A DNA stretch of 64,000 nucleotides from Acinetobacter cumulans (GCF_003024525.3 NZ_CP035934.2:3038001-3102000), one strand, 5' to 3'; numbered from the stretch's first letter, positions 21,058 through 32,461 are shown. Made by a program: numbers and translations. Notes: generated from the letters alone by a model not told the origin.

Positions 21058-22077
21058 TTAAGCTTGTAATTCACGTGCTTTAGACATTGTTAAAGCTAAA
21101 TCTTCGATCATGTCTTCTTGACCACCAACCGTACCACGACGACCAAGCTCAAGAAGAATTTCACGCGCAGAAACACCATATTTTGCTTCAGCACGTTTAG
21201 CAAATAACAAGAATGAAGAGTAAACGCCTGCATAACCTAATGTTGCAGCATCCCGATCGGCACGGATCGGGTTGTGCATCATTGGAATTACTAGGTCTTC
21301 AGCAATGTCTTGTACTTTAAACAAGTCAACGCCAGTTTCCATTTGCATACGGTTCGCAACAGCTACAAATAGCTCAAGTGGTGTGTTACCCGCGCCAGCA
21401 CCCAAACCTGCAGATGCCAAGTCGACACGAATCGCGCCCGCTTCAACAGCAGCAACCGTGTTTGCCACGCCCATACCTAAGTTATGGTGACCATGGAAAC
21501 CGATTTCGATGTTTGAATCTAGGTTTTGACGTAAAGCATCAACACGGTCTTTAACATCTTGCGGAAGCATATAACCCGCAGAGTCAGTCACATAGATACA
21601 GTTTGCGCCATAAGACACCATCTTTTTCGCTTCTTCTAATAAACGCTCTGGAGAAGCCATGTGCGCCATCATTAAGAAACCAACAGTGTCCATACCCAAC
21701 TTACGTGCAGCAGTGATGTGCTGTTCAGAGCAATCTGCTTCTGTTGAGTGCGTTGCAACACGAATCGTAGATACGCCAATTTCATGTGCCATGTGCAAAT
21801 GATCAACCGTACCAATACCAGGCAACAATAATGCTGTTACTTTGGCATTTTTCATACGTGGTACAACTGCAGATAAATATTCTTCATCTGTCGCAGCAGC
21901 AAAACCGTAGTTTACTGAGTTACCGCCAAGACCATCACCATGTGTCACCTCAATTAAAGGTACACCTGCTTCATCTAAAGCAGTCGAAATGGCAATCATT
22001 TGCTCAACAGTAGTTTGATGGCGCTGTGGGTGCATACCATCACGTAGCGTCATATCATTAATAATCACTTTAGACAT
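21058..22077 (-). CDS. mhpE: 4-hydroxy-2-oxovalerate aldolase
   Basis: An aldolase of 339 residues (HMGL-like TIM barrel) that splits 4-hydroxy-2-oxovalerate to pyruvate and acetaldehyde. The N-terminal [15 protein letters not shown] motif and the [11 protein letters not shown] metal-binding histidines are intact. The C-terminal helical domain pairs with the dehydrogenase MhpF to channel acetaldehyde. The ATG at 22077 follows AAGGAG; a frame to 22101 would overlap mhpF. It starts ten bases after the mhpF stop. Confidence 0.95.
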   Translation of the reverse strand: MSKVIINDMTLRDGMHPQRHQTTVEQMIAISTALDEAGVPLIEVTHGDGLGGNSVNYGFAAATDEEYLSAVVPRMKNAKVTALLLPGIGTVDHLHMAHEIGVSTIRVATHSTEADCSEQHITAARKLGMDTVGFLMMAHMASPERLLEEAKKMVSYGANCIYVTDSAGYMLPQDVKDRVDALRQNLDSNIEIGFHGHHNLGMGVANTVAAVEAGAIRVDLASAGLGAGAGNTPLELFVAVANRMQMETGVDLFKVQDIAEDLVIPMMHNPIRADRDAATLGYAGVYSSFLLFAKRAEAKYGVSAREILLELGRRGTVGGQEDMIEDLALTMSKARELQA

Positions 22078-22087
22078 GATGTGCTCC

Positions 22088-22990
22088 TTAAGCTTCAGCA
22101 ACTTGTGATGCGATTAAACGCTCTGCAAACATTTCTGCAGTACGCGCAGCTGCTGCAGTCATAATATCGAGGTTACCCGCATATTTAGGCAAGAAGTCAC
22201 CTAGACCTTCTACTTCTAAGAAGATAGAAACACGGTTGCCATCAAAAATAGGACCATTTACAAGTTTGTAACCTGGTACATATTTTTGAACTTCCTTAAG
22301 CATGGCATGAACAGCTTCAGTAATAGCAGCTTGATCAGGCTCACCTTCAACTAAGCAATGCACTGTATCGCGCATATATACTGGTGGCTCAGCTGGGTTA
22401 ATAATAATGATGGCTTTACCTTGTTTTGCACCGCCAACTTTTTCAATTGCGCTTGCAGTTGTACGGGTAAATTCATCAATATTTTTACGTGTACCAGGGC
22501 CAATAGACTTAGTCGAAGCAGTTGCAATGATTTCGCCATAGTTCACAGGCTGAACGCTAGCAATCGCAGCAATCATTGGAATTGTTGCTTGGCCACCACA
22601 TGTCACCATGTTTACGTTTGGTACTTCACCTGATTCAAGTAAAGCATTCAAGTTCACTGGTGGTACGCAGAATGGACCAATTGCAGCAGGTGTTAAGTCA
22701 ATCATTAACACGCCAAGTTCATTTAACTTGCGGCTGTTTTCAGCATGTACATAAGCTGAAGTTGCATCAAATGCAATTTTGATGTCGTCTTCGATAATAT
22801 GCGGAAGTAAACCATCTACGCCTTCAGCAGTGGTTTTCAAACCCATTTTTGCAGCACGTGCAAGACCTTCAGAAGTTGGGTCAATACCCACCATCCATAC
22901 TGGTTCTAACCATTCGCTGCGTTGAAGTTTGTAAAGCAAATCAGTACCAATATTACCTGGACCGATCATTGCACATTTAATCTTTTTCAT
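22088..22990 (-). CDS. mhpF: Acetaldehyde dehydrogenase (acetylating)
   Basis: A CoA-dependent acetaldehyde dehydrogenase of 300 residues. The nucleotide-binding motif is G10, G12 and G15, and the catalytic cysteine is C131 in [10 protein letters not shown]. It converts the acetaldehyde released by MhpE to acetyl-CoA. The E. coli enzyme is a little longer (316). It lies between mhpD and mhpE in one leftward operon. Confidence 0.95.
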   Translation of the reverse strand: MKKIKCAMIGPGNIGTDLLYKLQRSEWLEPVWMVGIDPTSEGLARAAKMGLKTTAEGVDGLLPHIIEDDIKIAFDATSAYVHAENSRKLNELGVLMIDLTPAAIGPFCVPPVNLNALLESGEVPNVNMVTCGGQATIPMIAAIASVQPVNYGEIIATASTKSIGPGTRKNIDEFTRTTASAIEKVGGAKQGKAIIIINPAEPPVYMRDTVHCLVEGEPDQAAITEAVHAMLKEVQKYVPGYKLVNGPIFDGNRVSIFLEVEGLGDFLPKYAGNLDIMTAAAARTAEMFAERLIASQVAEA

Positions 22991-23026
22991 TAACGTACTC
23001 TCTAAAAATTTTGCTCAGGCCAAGTC

Positions 23027-23824
23027 TTATTCAGCAGCAAATGCAGCTGTTACAGAACCAAAACCTTCAATTTCAACCACAAATTCGTCACCCGCGTTTG
23101 CCACAACCATTGGGCCAAGCGCACCAGTCAAAATAATGTCACCTGCCAAAAGTGGACGACCACGGCGTACCATTTCATCTGCCAACCAAACAGCAGCATT
23201 CAGTGGGTTTGCAAGACATGCTTTACCAACACCTTGAGATACCACTTCGCCCGCGCGAGTCATGGTCATTTTGCAATTTACAAGATCAAGGTTTTCCAGT
23301 TTCACAGGGCGTGAACCTAAAACATAAGCCGCTGAAGATGCATTATCAGCCACGGTATCAATCAATGAAATTTTCCAATTTTCGATACGGCTATCAACCA
23401 CTTCTACCGCAGGAAGTGCATAGTCAGTTGCACTAATAATGTCTGCGTAAGTGTGTTTTTCTTTCGTTAAATCTGCTTTGATCACTAAAGCGATTTCTGC
23501 TTCAACTTTAGGCTGGATCAAAAGACCCGCTGGGATCGCTTCGCCATCACCATAAGCCATATCGGCAAATAACATACCAAAGTCAGGCTGATCTACGCCC
23601 AACTGTGCTTGAACTACTTTTGAAGTCAAACCAATTTTACGGCCAGTTAAACGACGACCTTCTGTTAAAGCGCGCGCAGTATTTACTTCCTGAACTGCAT
23701 ACGCAATATCAACATCTGCACTTTCACCGCCAAGTTGTGGACGGATTGGCGCAATCGCTTTTTTTGATAGTTCAGCTTCTCGCAGTGCTAAAGCAACTGA
23801 CTCAACAACAGCAGAATTCGACAT
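23027..23824 (-). CDS. mhpD: 2-keto-4-pentenoate hydratase
   Basis: A hydratase of 265 residues in the fumarylacetoacetase-like fold, adding water to 2-hydroxypentadienoate. The [10 protein letters not shown] metal-site segment and the [21 protein letters not shown] C-terminal region (here [10 protein letters not shown]) are clear. The start at 23824 follows AAGGAA; a longer frame to 23845 is rejected. It is the first gene of the mhpD-F-E group, 36 bases before mhpF. Confidence 0.93.
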   Translation of the reverse strand: MSNSAVVESVALALREAELSKKAIAPIRPQLGGESADVDIAYAVQEVNTARALTEGRRLTGRKIGLTSKVVQAQLGVDQPDFGMLFADMAYGDGEAIPAGLLIQPKVEAEIALVIKADLTKEKHTYADIISATDYALPAVEVVDSRIENWKISLIDTVADNASSAAYVLGSRPVKLENLDLVNCKMTMTRAGEVVSQGVGKACLANPLNAAVWLADEMVRRGRPLLAGDIILTGALGPMVVANAGDEFVVEIEGFGSVTAAFAAE

Positions 23825-24309
23825 CAATGTTTCCTTAAACTGCAAAAATGGGACTTACAGCGCCATCTGTGAAAAGTCAATTTAAAGTTCATGTGTAAAG
23901 TCAATGAACCTCAACCCTTCCTAACCAACAATCATGTCTGGCAGGTGCTTCAGCAGAGAACGCTTATATGAATAAACTGGTTTAGAATCGGGATTTTGCT
24001 ATTCAAGTGCCAATACTTATTTTATTTCTAACAATAGCTAATTCCTATAAATTAACTCGGATTTATTATTTAAAAACAAAACTTTAAGATTAAACAATAA
24101 GCTGCAATCAAAATCACAGCGGGTGTATGAATTTCCTTCAATCGAAAATAAACCCCCTATATACGACTAAAAGACTAGATCATTTGTTGTTTTTTTAAGA
24201 CTATGCCTACCAATATAAGCTTCAAATTTTTCCAATATTGCATAAAAAAAGGCGGGACTCGCTAGATACTAGCCACCCGCCATTTCTCTTTATTTAAGCC
24301 AGTTAAAGC
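23825..24309. other. Intergenic region upstream of mhpD
   Basis: About 485 bases. The left part should carry the mhpD promoter, and the right part holds the terminator of the phosphatase gene at 24251-24281. No gene was recognised, and no MhpR-type regulator is nearby. Confidence 0.5.
24243..24281 (-). terminator. Terminator of gph-like gene
   Basis: GGCGGG/CCCGCC outer arms enclose a second GCTAG-ATA-CTAGC hairpin, and seven T follow on the minus strand. It lies just downstream of the phosphatase stop. Confidence 0.82.
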
Positions 24310-24978
24310 TTAAATCAGTTCAATATCTTGTACTTGTGCCAAAAGAAAATCATGCAATTTACGCACATCAGACACAATTGCCAGTGGAGCAAATTGCGAC
24401 AGTACTTGCTGATCATGCACACCATATAGCACCCCAACTCGAGGCATCTGAATATTTTGCGCCATCTGCAAATCATAAGAGGTATCCCCCACCATAATTG
24501 CAGCCTCTGCAACCACACCTGTTTGCTGCAAGATTTCTTGCAACATCAACGGATCGGGTTTGGATTTAGTTTCACTGGCAGCACGTGTTGCAACAAATAA
24601 ATCTTCGCTTTGCGTCTGATGTAACACACGGTCTAAACCTTTACGACTCTTCCCTGTAGCAACCGCCAATTGCACTCCTTGATCTTTCAAATCACGTAGC
24701 ATTTCTGACACGCCTGCAAACCATGCATCACCTTTTGAGTTCGCGACATAATGGGTTGCATAGCTTTGTAAAATCTCTTCATGTAATTCAGGTACATTCG
24801 GAAATAAACGCTGAGCAACTTCTGGTAAACCTAGGCCAATAATGCTTTTTGCATCTTCAGCAGTCAGCGGTTGCTGATACTGCTCGGCAGCAAACATAAG
24901 ACTTGCCACAATTTGTCCAACGGAATCAAATAAAGTGCCATCCCAATCAAAAATGATCAGTTCTACTGGTTTTTTCAT
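24310..24978 (-). CDS. HAD-superfamily phosphatase, Gph-like
   Basis: A HAD hydrolase of 222 residues. Motif I is FDWDGTLFDS near the N terminus, motif II is AVATGKSRKG, and motif III/IV is KSKPDP followed by MVGDTSYDLQMA. A helical cap lies between motifs I and II. It resembles phosphoglycolate phosphatase, but substrate is uncertain. It lies downstream of rluC on the same strand, an arrangement also known from Pseudomonas (rne opposite rluC and a HAD gene). Confidence 0.87.
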   Translation of the reverse strand: MKKPVELIIFDWDGTLFDSVGQIVASLMFAAEQYQQPLTAEDAKSIIGLGLPEVAQRLFPNVPELHEEILQSYATHYVANSKGDAWFAGVSEMLRDLKDQGVQLAVATGKSRKGLDRVLHQTQSEDLFVATRAASETKSKPDPLMLQEILQQTGVVAEAAIMVGDTSYDLQMAQNIQMPRVGVLYGVHDQQVLSQFAPLAIVSDVRKLHDFLLAQVQDIELI

Positions 24979-25109
24979 ACAATTTTCCTAAATTTGATTC
25001 TGCTTAAAACAAATCATGTGCCTACCCCTTGTAGAGCAGGCTTGGGAGAAATGAGATCTAACTCAATTTTACACAGCGCAGAGCTATAGAAAGGACAACA
25101 ATTTAAAAA

Positions 25110-26072
25110 TTAATCCTCAGGCGTTGCAGCTGGTTTATCCGCTTTCTGTGCGCGCAGCTGCGCCACTAAACTTTGCATGTCTTCAGGTAATGGCGCCTCA
25201 ATCGTCGCATAACCTGGAATTTCAAGGCGCATTGCATGTAAGCATAAACGGCGCGGTTTCGGACCTTTATAGTCAGTTTCATGACCGTATTTATCATCAC
25301 CCACCAACGGATGACCAATACTCAGGCCATGCACACGAATCTGATGGGTACGACCAGACAATGGCGAAGCGTACACCAAAGTTGCATGCATAAAGCGTTC
25401 TTGAACATTCCACTGGGTTTTCGATTCTTTACCGTCTTTAGACACGCGTACACGACGCTCGCCATTGGCCAATTCATAACGAAGTAGTGGCTGATCAATC
25501 AACTGTTTATCTAAACTCACTTGGCCTTTGACCACAGCCGCATAGGTCTTTTGAATTTTGTGCTCGCGCAACATATCTTGTAAAGTCTTCAATACACTAC
25601 GCTTTTTAGAAATCATCACCAAACCAGATGTATCACGGTCAATACGGTGAATCAGCTCTAAATATTTTTTACCTGTAGCAGCACGTAAGCCTTCAATCAA
25701 GCCATAAGCCACACCACTACCGCCATGCACAGCAATACCTGATGGCTTATTTACCACCATTAAGCCTTCATCTTCGTAAATCACACGCGCCAATAAACTT
25801 TGTGCCACTTTATCTGACACAGGTACGGCTGATTCGTCTTTTTGTTCATAGCGAATTGGGGCAACCCGAACTTGATCGCCAATATTTAATTTAGTTTCTG
25901 CTTTCACGCGTTTTTTATTTACACGCACTTGGCTTTCACGAATCAAACGATAAATTCGACTTTTAGGTACGCCTTTGAGTCGGGTAAATAGAAAATTATC
26001 AATGCGCTGTCCCGCTTGATGCTCATCCACTTCAAACCAAGTGACGCTTTGCCATTGCTGTGTAGAATTCAT
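25110..26072 (-). CDS. rluC: 23S rRNA pseudouridine synthase RluC
   Basis: A protein of 320 residues that makes pseudouridines at 955, 2504 and 2580 (E. coli numbering) in 23S rRNA. An S4 RNA-binding domain covers about residues 20-85. The catalytic domain has HRIDRDTSG with D145 as nucleophile. A short acidic C-terminal tail follows. It is divergent from rne, the arrangement also found in E. coli and Pseudomonas. Confidence 0.94.
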   Translation of the reverse strand: MNSTQQWQSVTWFEVDEHQAGQRIDNFLFTRLKGVPKSRIYRLIRESQVRVNKKRVKAETKLNIGDQVRVAPIRYEQKDESAVPVSDKVAQSLLARVIYEDEGLMVVNKPSGIAVHGGSGVAYGLIEGLRAATGKKYLELIHRIDRDTSGLVMISKKRSVLKTLQDMLREHKIQKTYAAVVKGQVSLDKQLIDQPLLRYELANGERRVRVSKDGKESKTQWNVQERFMHATLVYASPLSGRTHQIRVHGLSIGHPLVGDDKYGHETDYKGPKPRRLCLHAMRLEIPGYATIEAPLPEDMQSLVAQLRAQKADKPAATPED

Positions 26073-26829
26073 ACAATTACTGTGACCTAAAAAAAATACT
26101 AAATTTGGTTAAAAACTGATCATTTAGGCTATGCTTTACACAAGAAACATAAGCTTAGCCCATAGGCAGATGATGCAAGGTTTGATATAGTCAGCGCACG
26201 GAAACCATCGTTGGTGGACAAAAGTTGAATCGTTTCAGTTTACTGAGCATGCTTTTTCAATGAAATGCCCATCTAAATACGCATAGGTCCCAAAAGAATT
26301 ATGCCGACGCCGAAGGCTTATTATATCGGCAAAACTGTAAGCTGTTGCGTTTAATTACATCTATACGATGTAAAAGCAGCTTACCCAAAAAAATATGCTG
26401 CCAACTTTAGTTGGTTTTAAACGTAAACTGATACACATCAGATTAGTCGCGCCCTAATGCTGCATTCAGGCTACAGCGTTGATACATTGGATCTGCACAA
26501 GTTGTAAAGATACGATGATAATTCCGTATCAAGACACTCTATCTACAAAGAAGGGATGATCTTTGAGCAATGTGACAGTGAAAGTTACTCACATCCAATG
26601 TACCGCTTGTCCGCCAGTGAATCCATGAGGTGACTTTAATCGTTTAAAGATTGAAGCCGTATTGCCATCATCAATACGTGAATCAAAAACCGAAGCCCAC
26701 TATAAAGAAGGCCGGTAAAAAAACTCAGACCGCAATCGGTATATTTGAGATCTGAGGGTTGATCCGTTGTTTGATGTTCGCTACGTGTATAGCGATGTTT
26801 TGTTGTGTATCACTATTAGGTGTTACTCC
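26073..26829 (+). promoter_or_regulatory. Long structured leader of rne
   Basis: The 757-base gap between rluC and rne holds no gene but many perfect small hairpins: TTACATC/GATGTAA (26355-26373), CCAAC/GTTGG (26401-26414), CTGAT/ATCAG (about 26428-26441) and, near the start codon, CTCAGA/TCTGAG (26724-26756) enclosing ACCG-CAAT-CGGT. In E. coli RNase E controls its own mRNA through hairpins in a long 5' leader. A similar leader here is inferred from length and structure. Confidence 0.5.
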
Positions 26830-29800
26830 ATGAAACGTATGTTGATTAATGCAACACATGCCGAAGAGATTCGCGTTGCACTTGTCACTGGACAACGTCT
26901 TTACGATTTTGACTTAGAAAATCGTACGCGTGAGCAAAAAAAATCCAACATCTATAAAGGTCACGTGACTCGCGTTGAACCTTCTCTAGAAGCTGTATTC
27001 GTTGAATACGGTGCAGGTCGTCAAGGTTTCTTGTCGATGCGGGAAATTGCCAACTCATATTACAAAGCTGACCCTCGTCAAACTTCAAACATTCGTGAGC
27101 TCATCACGGAAGGCACTGAACTTTTAGTTCAAGTGGAAAAAGAAGAACGCGGCAACAAAGGCGCAGCTTTATCTACTTTCATTTCACTTGCGGGTCGTTA
27201 TTTGGTACTTATGCCAAACAACCCTAAAGGTGGCGGTATTAGTCGTCAAATTTCTGGTTCAGTTCGTGAAGAATTGAAAGAAATGTTGGCATCTTTAAAT
27301 ATCCCTCGCGGTATGAGCGTAATTGTACGTACTGCAGGTATTGGCCGTTCACAAGAAGAATTGCAACTTGACCTACAGCACTTATTAGACCTTTGGGCTC
27401 AAATCCAAAGCACGTCTAATTCAGGTCCATCACCAATGCTTGTTCATCAAGAAGCTGGTGTCGTAACACGTGCAATTCGTGACTATCTACGTGATGACGT
27501 TGCAGAAATTCTGATTGACTCTGAACAAGCGTATAACGAAGCATATAACTTTGTTAAAGCTGTGATGCCTCGTCAAATCGACAAACTAAAAACCTATACC
27601 TTAAATGAACCGTTATTCGCTCATTTTGGTATTGAAAGCCAAATTCAAACGGCTTATGAGCGTGAAGTTAAACTTCCTTCTGGTGGTTCAATTGTGATTG
27701 ACCAAACTGAAGCTTTAGTGTCTATCGACATTAACTCAGCGAAATCAACACGTGGTCACGATGTAGAAGAAACTGCACTCAACACCAACTTAGAAGCAGC
27801 TGAAGAAATTGCGCGCCAACTTCGTTTACGCGACATTGGTGGCTTGGTTGTTATCGACTTCATCGACATGACCAAAGACCGCAACCAACGTATGGTTGAA
27901 GCGAAACTTCGTGAAGCTACACAAAGCGACCGTGCCCGCATTCAATTCGGTCAATTGTCTCGCTTTGGTTTAATGGAAATGAGCCGTCAACGCTTACGTC
28001 CATCACTCGAAGAAGCAACCGGTTATGTATGCCCACGTTGCCACGGCACTGGTATGGTTCGTGACCTACGCTCTCTTTCACTTTCAATTATGCGTAAAGT
28101 TGAAGAGATTGCCCTTCGCGAGCGTCATGGTGAAGTTCAAGTTGAAGTTCCTGTAGAAATTGCAGCCTTCTTATTGAATGAAAAACGTCATAGCCTTGTG
28201 TACTTAGAACAAACTTCAAATGTACGTGTCACTGTATTGCCTCACCCGCATTTAGAAACACCACATTACGAAATTTCATACAACCCAGAAGGCTTTGCGC
28301 CAACCAGCTACGAGCGTACTGAAGCAACACGTTCAAGCGAAAAAGAATTGGGCTATGAAGCTTCTGAATGGCATTTAGAAGACGAACAACAAGTCGCTCA
28401 AGCGCCTGTTCAAACACAAGAAAAAGGCCATAAAAAGTCACAACACAAGGCTCAAGCTGCACAACAAGCACCTGTCGCTCAAGCGCCAGCACCTGCTGTT
28501 GCAAGCTCTAGCCCATGTGCTTGGTTAGAAAACTTGTTTGTACAAAAGCAAGCTGCAACCATCGATCAATCACGTACTGCAAATAATGCAGCAACCATGA
28601 TTGAACAAATGGTGAATGGTGGTGCTGTAAGCCGTGGTCAATTTGGCCAAGTGGGTCAAGTTGCTACAGCAGCTGCACCAGTTGCCGCACCTGCAAGCAA
28701 TGTGTACTTAGCGCCGTCTACGTCTGTTACACATAAGCCTGATGTTCGTGAAACAGAAAAGCATGTTGAGAAAGACGAAAAAGCAACTCAGCGCAACCAC
28801 AACAAAAAGCAACGCAACAAACACAAAGAACCACGTGAGCAAGTTGTTCAAGACAATGCACCACAACATCAAGTGCATGAAGAAGTGCTCCAAGTGTCGC
28901 GTCAAGAGCAACGTCAAGAAGCGCGTGAAAACAAGCGCAACTCACGTCGCCCACACAACAACAATCACAACGAACAACAGCAGCATGATGTGCAACAAAA
29001 TCATGAGCAACAAGCTGTTCCACGTCGTGATCGCAACAACCACCAACGTCCAAACCGCCCAAATCGCCACCGCGATCCAAGCGTTTTAAATGAGCAAACC
29101 ATTGCTCAAGAGTTGGCAGTTGAAAACACGCCTGCTGTCGCTTCGCGCCAACCTAAAGTAGAAACTATTGAAGTACCTCGCCAAGAGATTCTTCCAACTG
29201 CTATGGTGGTAAACCTTGATCAAGCGCAAAGTGAAATTGTTGCTTTAACGCCTGAAGCACCAGCAAAAGCTGAAAAGCCAGCACGTGCACAAGTTGCAGA
29301 AGCTACACCAGCAGAAACTGCTGTTGTTACTGAAGCACCAAAAGCGGAGCACAAGAGCAAAGCCAAAGCACATCAAGAACCTGCTGAAAAGCCAGTTCAA
29401 GATGCACCAGTGAAACGTGCAAGCAATGACCCACGTCAACGTCGTCGTCAGCAACGTGAAGCGCAAAATCGTCAAGCTCAGGCACCGAAGTTATCACCTT
29501 CACAAGTACCAACTTTGGGTGAATATACTGTGGGGAGTCTAATTCGCCATGTCTATGGTGAAGACTGCTCTGTGCTAATTGAACAGTTTGGTTTAATTCC
29601 AACATTCAACCGTGCATTGCAAAAATTCACGGAAGAGTATGCAGCTATACTTTCTACAGTTGCACCAACAGCTGTTGAGAAAAAACCTGTCACACGTGAT
29701 GTTGTCGTTGCTAAAGCAGCACCTCAAGCAGAACCTGCACCGGTATTGGACTTAACACCACCGAAAGCAACTTCTGAAAATCGTGTTTCAAATGATCCAC

Positions 29801-30207
29801 GTGTGCGTCGTCGTTTAGCTAAATTGGCGGCAGAACAAGCCCTTGAGCAAGCGAAAAGCGCGCAAGCTGAAGTAACCGAAACAGCTGAAAGCACAACTGA
29901 AGCAACACCAACTATTGAACATGTAGCTGAAGTCGCTCCAGTGCTTGAAGAACTCGCACCTACTCAAGCAACGCTTGCAATAGAGCCAGTTGTAGAAGAA
30001 GCAACTGAAACACCAGCAGAAGTTGAAGCAACACCTGTTGAAGTGAATGAAGTTGTTGAAGCTGAGTCTGAGGTTCAGGAAGCCGCAGAAAATACGGATG
30101 TCGTTGATGCGGATGACGAAAAAGTCAAAGCAGACAAAGACAAACCAGCTCGCCCGCGCCGTCCTCGTGGTCGTCCACCAAAGAAAAGTAATACTTCAGC
30201 TGAGTAA
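26830..30207 (+). CDS. rne: Ribonuclease E
   Basis: An essential endoribonuclease of 1125 residues for mRNA decay and rRNA/tRNA processing. The start at 26830 ([10 protein letters not shown]) matches the family; an upstream frame to 26767 is rejected. The S1 domain covers about residues 36-120, the magnesium-binding aspartates are D300 and D343, and the zinc-link cysteines are C401 and C404 (CPRCHGTG). After about residue 520 the protein is low-complexity and rich in Q, H, R, A and E, with arginine-rich RNA-binding patches and a basic RGRPPKK end. This tail would scaffold a degradosome. The S1 and catalytic parts are complete. Confidence 0.97.
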   Translation: MKRMLINATHAEEIRVALVTGQRLYDFDLENRTREQKKSNIYKGHVTRVEPSLEAVFVEYGAGRQGFLSMREIANSYYKADPRQTSNIRELITEGTELLVQVEKEERGNKGAALSTFISLAGRYLVLMPNNPKGGGISRQISGSVREELKEMLASLNIPRGMSVIVRTAGIGRSQEELQLDLQHLLDLWAQIQSTSNSGPSPMLVHQEAGVVTRAIRDYLRDDVAEILIDSEQAYNEAYNFVKAVMPRQIDKLKTYTLNEPLFAHFGIESQIQTAYEREVKLPSGGSIVIDQTEALVSIDINSAKSTRGHDVEETALNTNLEAAEEIARQLRLRDIGGLVVIDFIDMTKDRNQRMVEAKLREATQSDRARIQFGQLSRFGLMEMSRQRLRPSLEEATGYVCPRCHGTGMVRDLRSLSLSIMRKVEEIALRERHGEVQVEVPVEIAAFLLNEKRHSLVYLEQTSNVRVTVLPHPHLETPHYEISYNPEGFAPTSYERTEATRSSEKELGYEASEWHLEDEQQVAQAPVQTQEKGHKKSQHKAQAAQQAPVAQAPAPAVASSSPCAWLENLFVQKQAATIDQSRTANNAATMIEQMVNGGAVSRGQFGQVGQVATAAAPVAAPASNVYLAPSTSVTHKPDVRETEKHVEKDEKATQRNHNKKQRNKHKEPREQVVQDNAPQHQVHEEVLQVSRQEQRQEARENKRNSRRPHNNNHNEQQQHDVQQNHEQQAVPRRDRNNHQRPNRPNRHRDPSVLNEQTIAQELAVENTPAVASRQPKVETIEVPRQEILPTAMVVNLDQAQSEIVALTPEAPAKAEKPARAQVAEATPAETAVVTEAPKAEHKSKAKAHQEPAEKPVQDAPVKRASNDPRQRRRQQREAQNRQAQAPKLSPSQVPTLGEYTVGSLIRHVYGEDCSVLIEQFGLIPTFNRALQKFTEEYAAILSTVAPTAVEKKPVTRDVVVAKAAPQAEPAPVLDLTPPKATSENRVSNDPRVRRRLAKLAAEQALEQAKSAQAEVTETAESTTEATPTIEHVAEVAPVLEELAPTQATLAIEPVVEEATETPAEVEATPVEVNEVVEAESEVQEAAENTDVVDADDEKVKADKDKPARPRRPRGRPPKKSNTSAE

Positions 30208-30238
30208 TACTTGCAAAATTGCAGCTGATTAAAAAAAT

Positions 30239-30266
30239 CCAGTCATTTCGGTGACTGGTTTTTTTT
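30239..30266 (+). terminator. Terminator of rne
   Basis: CCAGTCA/TGACTGG hairpin followed by eight T, 31 bases after the rne stop. Confidence 0.9.
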
Positions 30267-30392
30267 TGATACTTTTGTCAAATTAGGTTGATTGCACTAG
30301 ATTAAAACGATTAAAAACCAATATCTCTACTGAATGCATCATATACCGCTAACAAAAGACGTATTGGATTACGCAAAATAACTAGGATTCTC

Positions 30393-32234
30393 ATGAGCCA
30401 AACTACACAACACGACCTGATTGGGATTGCGGATGTCGCTGCTAAAATTCCAAAATTTATGAGCAAAGTCCCTAATTTATTGACGGGACTAAAACAAGCC
30501 TATTTACGCACTCCAAATACACCTGCTGGTCTTGGTCTCGCATTTGAAAAAGCCGTTAAGCGCAATCCAAATGGCATGGCTTTACTCTTTGAAGAACAAA
30601 AATATACCTATACCGAGCTCAACCAATGGGCTAACCAGATTTCGCATTACTACCTTTCCCTCGGAGCTAAAAAAGGTGATGTGATTGCGGTGATGATTGA
30701 AAACCGCTCTGAGTTGGTGGCATGTATTGTTGCGTTAGCAAAAATTGGCGTGACGGCTGCACTGGTGAATACCTCTCAAGTAGGTAAGGTGCTCGCACAT
30801 AGCATTAACCTTGTGAACCCGATCGCTGTGATTGTAGGTGAAGAATGCCGTGTTGCTGTTGATGAAATTCGTAATGACCTGAGCGTCGCACCAGAGCGTT
30901 TACATTGGTTTGCCGATCAAGCAACACTAATAGATGCAGGTAAAGCACCTAAAGGCTTTCAAAACCTCGCTCAGCTGATTGAGCAATTTCCAAAATTCAA
31001 CCCACCAACCACACAAAGTGTAAAAGGCAAAGATGGTCTGTTTTATATTTACACTTCTGGCACCACCGGCCTCCCTAAGGCCGTGATTTTTACCAATAGT
31101 CGTTGGACATTGGCTTATGGCACTTACGGTCATATTTTAAATCTCACTCCAGATGACGTCATGTATGTCACCCTGCCCCTTTACCATGCAACAGGTACTG
31201 TGGTGTGCTGGTGTGGTGTGATTGCAGGTGCTGCAACACTCGCAATTCGTCGTAAATACTCAACTTCCTCTTTTTGGAAAGATGTACAAAAATTTGATGC
31301 CTCAGCGATTGGCTATGTTGGTGAGCTGTGTCGCTATCTTATGGATGCACCACGATCTGATCTTGAAAAAGGCCACCGTGTCACCAAAATGATTGGTAAC
31401 GGTATGCGCCCAAATATCTGGGACAAATTTAAAGAACGCTTTGGTATTGAAGAAGTCTTAGAGTTATATGCGTCGAGTGAAGGCAACGTTGGCTTTAGTA
31501 ACGTATTTAACTTTGACAATACTGTAGGCTTCTCGCCAACACCGTATGCGGTTATTCAATTTGATAAAGAAAAGAATGAGCCCATCCGCAATAAAAAAGG
31601 ATGGTGCATTAAAGTTAAAAAAGGTGAAGTGGGGCTATTGGTGGGTAAAATTACCCGTCGCTCACCGTTCGATGGCTATACCGATCCAGAAAAAAATAAA
31701 TCGGTCATTATCAAAGATATGTTTAAGCATGGCGATGCTTACTTCAATACCGGCGATTTAGTGCGTGATATTGGCTTCCGCCATGCACAATTTGTGGATC
31801 GCCTAGGTGATACCTTCCGCTGGAAAGGCGAGAATGTGTCAACAACTGAAGTTGAGAACATGGTGAGTGAGTACAGTAAAATTTCAGAAGCCGTAGTTTA
31901 TGGTGTAGAAATTCCAAATACCAATGGTCGTGCAGGTATGGCAGCCATTACCCTACACCCAAATGCTGTATTAGATGAACAAGACTGCAAAGATATGCTG
32001 GTTGAATTTAAAAAATGCCTTCCAGCCTATGCAGTCCCGTTGTTTTTACGCATACAACAGCAAGTTGAAACCACAGGCACCTTTAAATATCAAAAGAGTA
32101 AGTTAAAAGAACAAGGCTTTGATCCTGAAAAAACCAGTGATCGTATCTTGGTTTGGCTACCCAATAGTGATGCTTACTGTGACTTAACTGCAGATATTTT
32201 AAGCAACATTAACGCCTACAAGTATCGTTTCTGA
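30393..32234 (+). CDS. Long-chain acyl-CoA synthetase (FadD6/FATP-like)
   Basis: An AMP-forming ligase of 613 residues. The ATP-binding P-loop is YTSGTTGLPKAV in the middle. Later motifs are LYASSEGNVGF, YFNTGDL and the hinge DRLGDTFRWKGENV, and a C-terminal catalytic lysine is expected near TGTFKYQKSKLK. The order and FRWKGENVSTTEVE motif fit the very-long-chain/FATP branch rather than FadD proper. It activates long fatty acids with CoA. It is monocistronic, with its own terminator. Confidence 0.9.
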   Translation: MSQTTQHDLIGIADVAAKIPKFMSKVPNLLTGLKQAYLRTPNTPAGLGLAFEKAVKRNPNGMALLFEEQKYTYTELNQWANQISHYYLSLGAKKGDVIAVMIENRSELVACIVALAKIGVTAALVNTSQVGKVLAHSINLVNPIAVIVGEECRVAVDEIRNDLSVAPERLHWFADQATLIDAGKAPKGFQNLAQLIEQFPKFNPPTTQSVKGKDGLFYIYTSGTTGLPKAVIFTNSRWTLAYGTYGHILNLTPDDVMYVTLPLYHATGTVVCWCGVIAGAATLAIRRKYSTSSFWKDVQKFDASAIGYVGELCRYLMDAPRSDLEKGHRVTKMIGNGMRPNIWDKFKERFGIEEVLELYASSEGNVGFSNVFNFDNTVGFSPTPYAVIQFDKEKNEPIRNKKGWCIKVKKGEVGLLVGKITRRSPFDGYTDPEKNKSVIIKDMFKHGDAYFNTGDLVRDIGFRHAQFVDRLGDTFRWKGENVSTTEVENMVSEYSKISEAVVYGVEIPNTNGRAGMAAITLHPNAVLDEQDCKDMLVEFKKCLPAYAVPLFLRIQQQVETTGTFKYQKSKLKEQGFDPEKTSDRILVWLPNSDAYCDLTADILSNINAYKYRF

Positions 32235-32238
32235 TTAT

Positions 32239-32273
32239 AAAAAGCCCGTTTTTTGATAAAAACGGGCTTTTTT
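32239..32273 (+). terminator. Terminator of acyl-CoA synthetase gene
   Basis: AAAGCCCGTTTTT/AAAAACGGGCTTT stem followed by a T run, directly after the stop codon. Confidence 0.9.
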
Positions 32274-32316
32274 GTTGTATTTATAAACAAACAAAAGCAA
32301 GTTTATGATTTTTTAC

Positions 32317-32344
32317 TTGCGCTCAATCGATATCTTGCTACAAT
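32317..32344 (+). promoter_or_regulatory. Sigma-70 promoter of the tRNA-Lys cluster
   Basis: TTGCGC and TACAAT are separated by 16 bases, about 20 bases ahead of the first tRNA. It is the only good promoter before the cluster. Confidence 0.65.
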
Positions 32345-32363
32345 ACGCACCATCAAGTGATAT

Positions 32364-32439
32364 GGGTCGTTAGCTCAGTTGGTAGAGCAGTAGACTTTTA
32401 ATCTATTGGTCCCGCGTTCGAGTCGCGGACGACCCACCA
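32364..32439 (+). tRNA. tRNA-Lys(TTT), copy 1
   Basis: A 76-base cloverleaf: acceptor GGGTCGT/ACGACCC, D arm GCTC/GAGC, anticodon stem GTAGA/TCTAT with loop CTTTTAA (anticodon TTT), T stem CCGCG/CGCGG with TTCGAGT, and encoded CCA. All stems pair. Confidence 0.98.
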
Positions 32440-32461
32440 TTTACTTCGATACCCCAAAGAT

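Noticed and set aside
28727..29089. Long open frames on both strands within the rne tail
   Set aside because: They are products of the low-complexity CAA/CGT-rich sequence; the rne frame is the real one.
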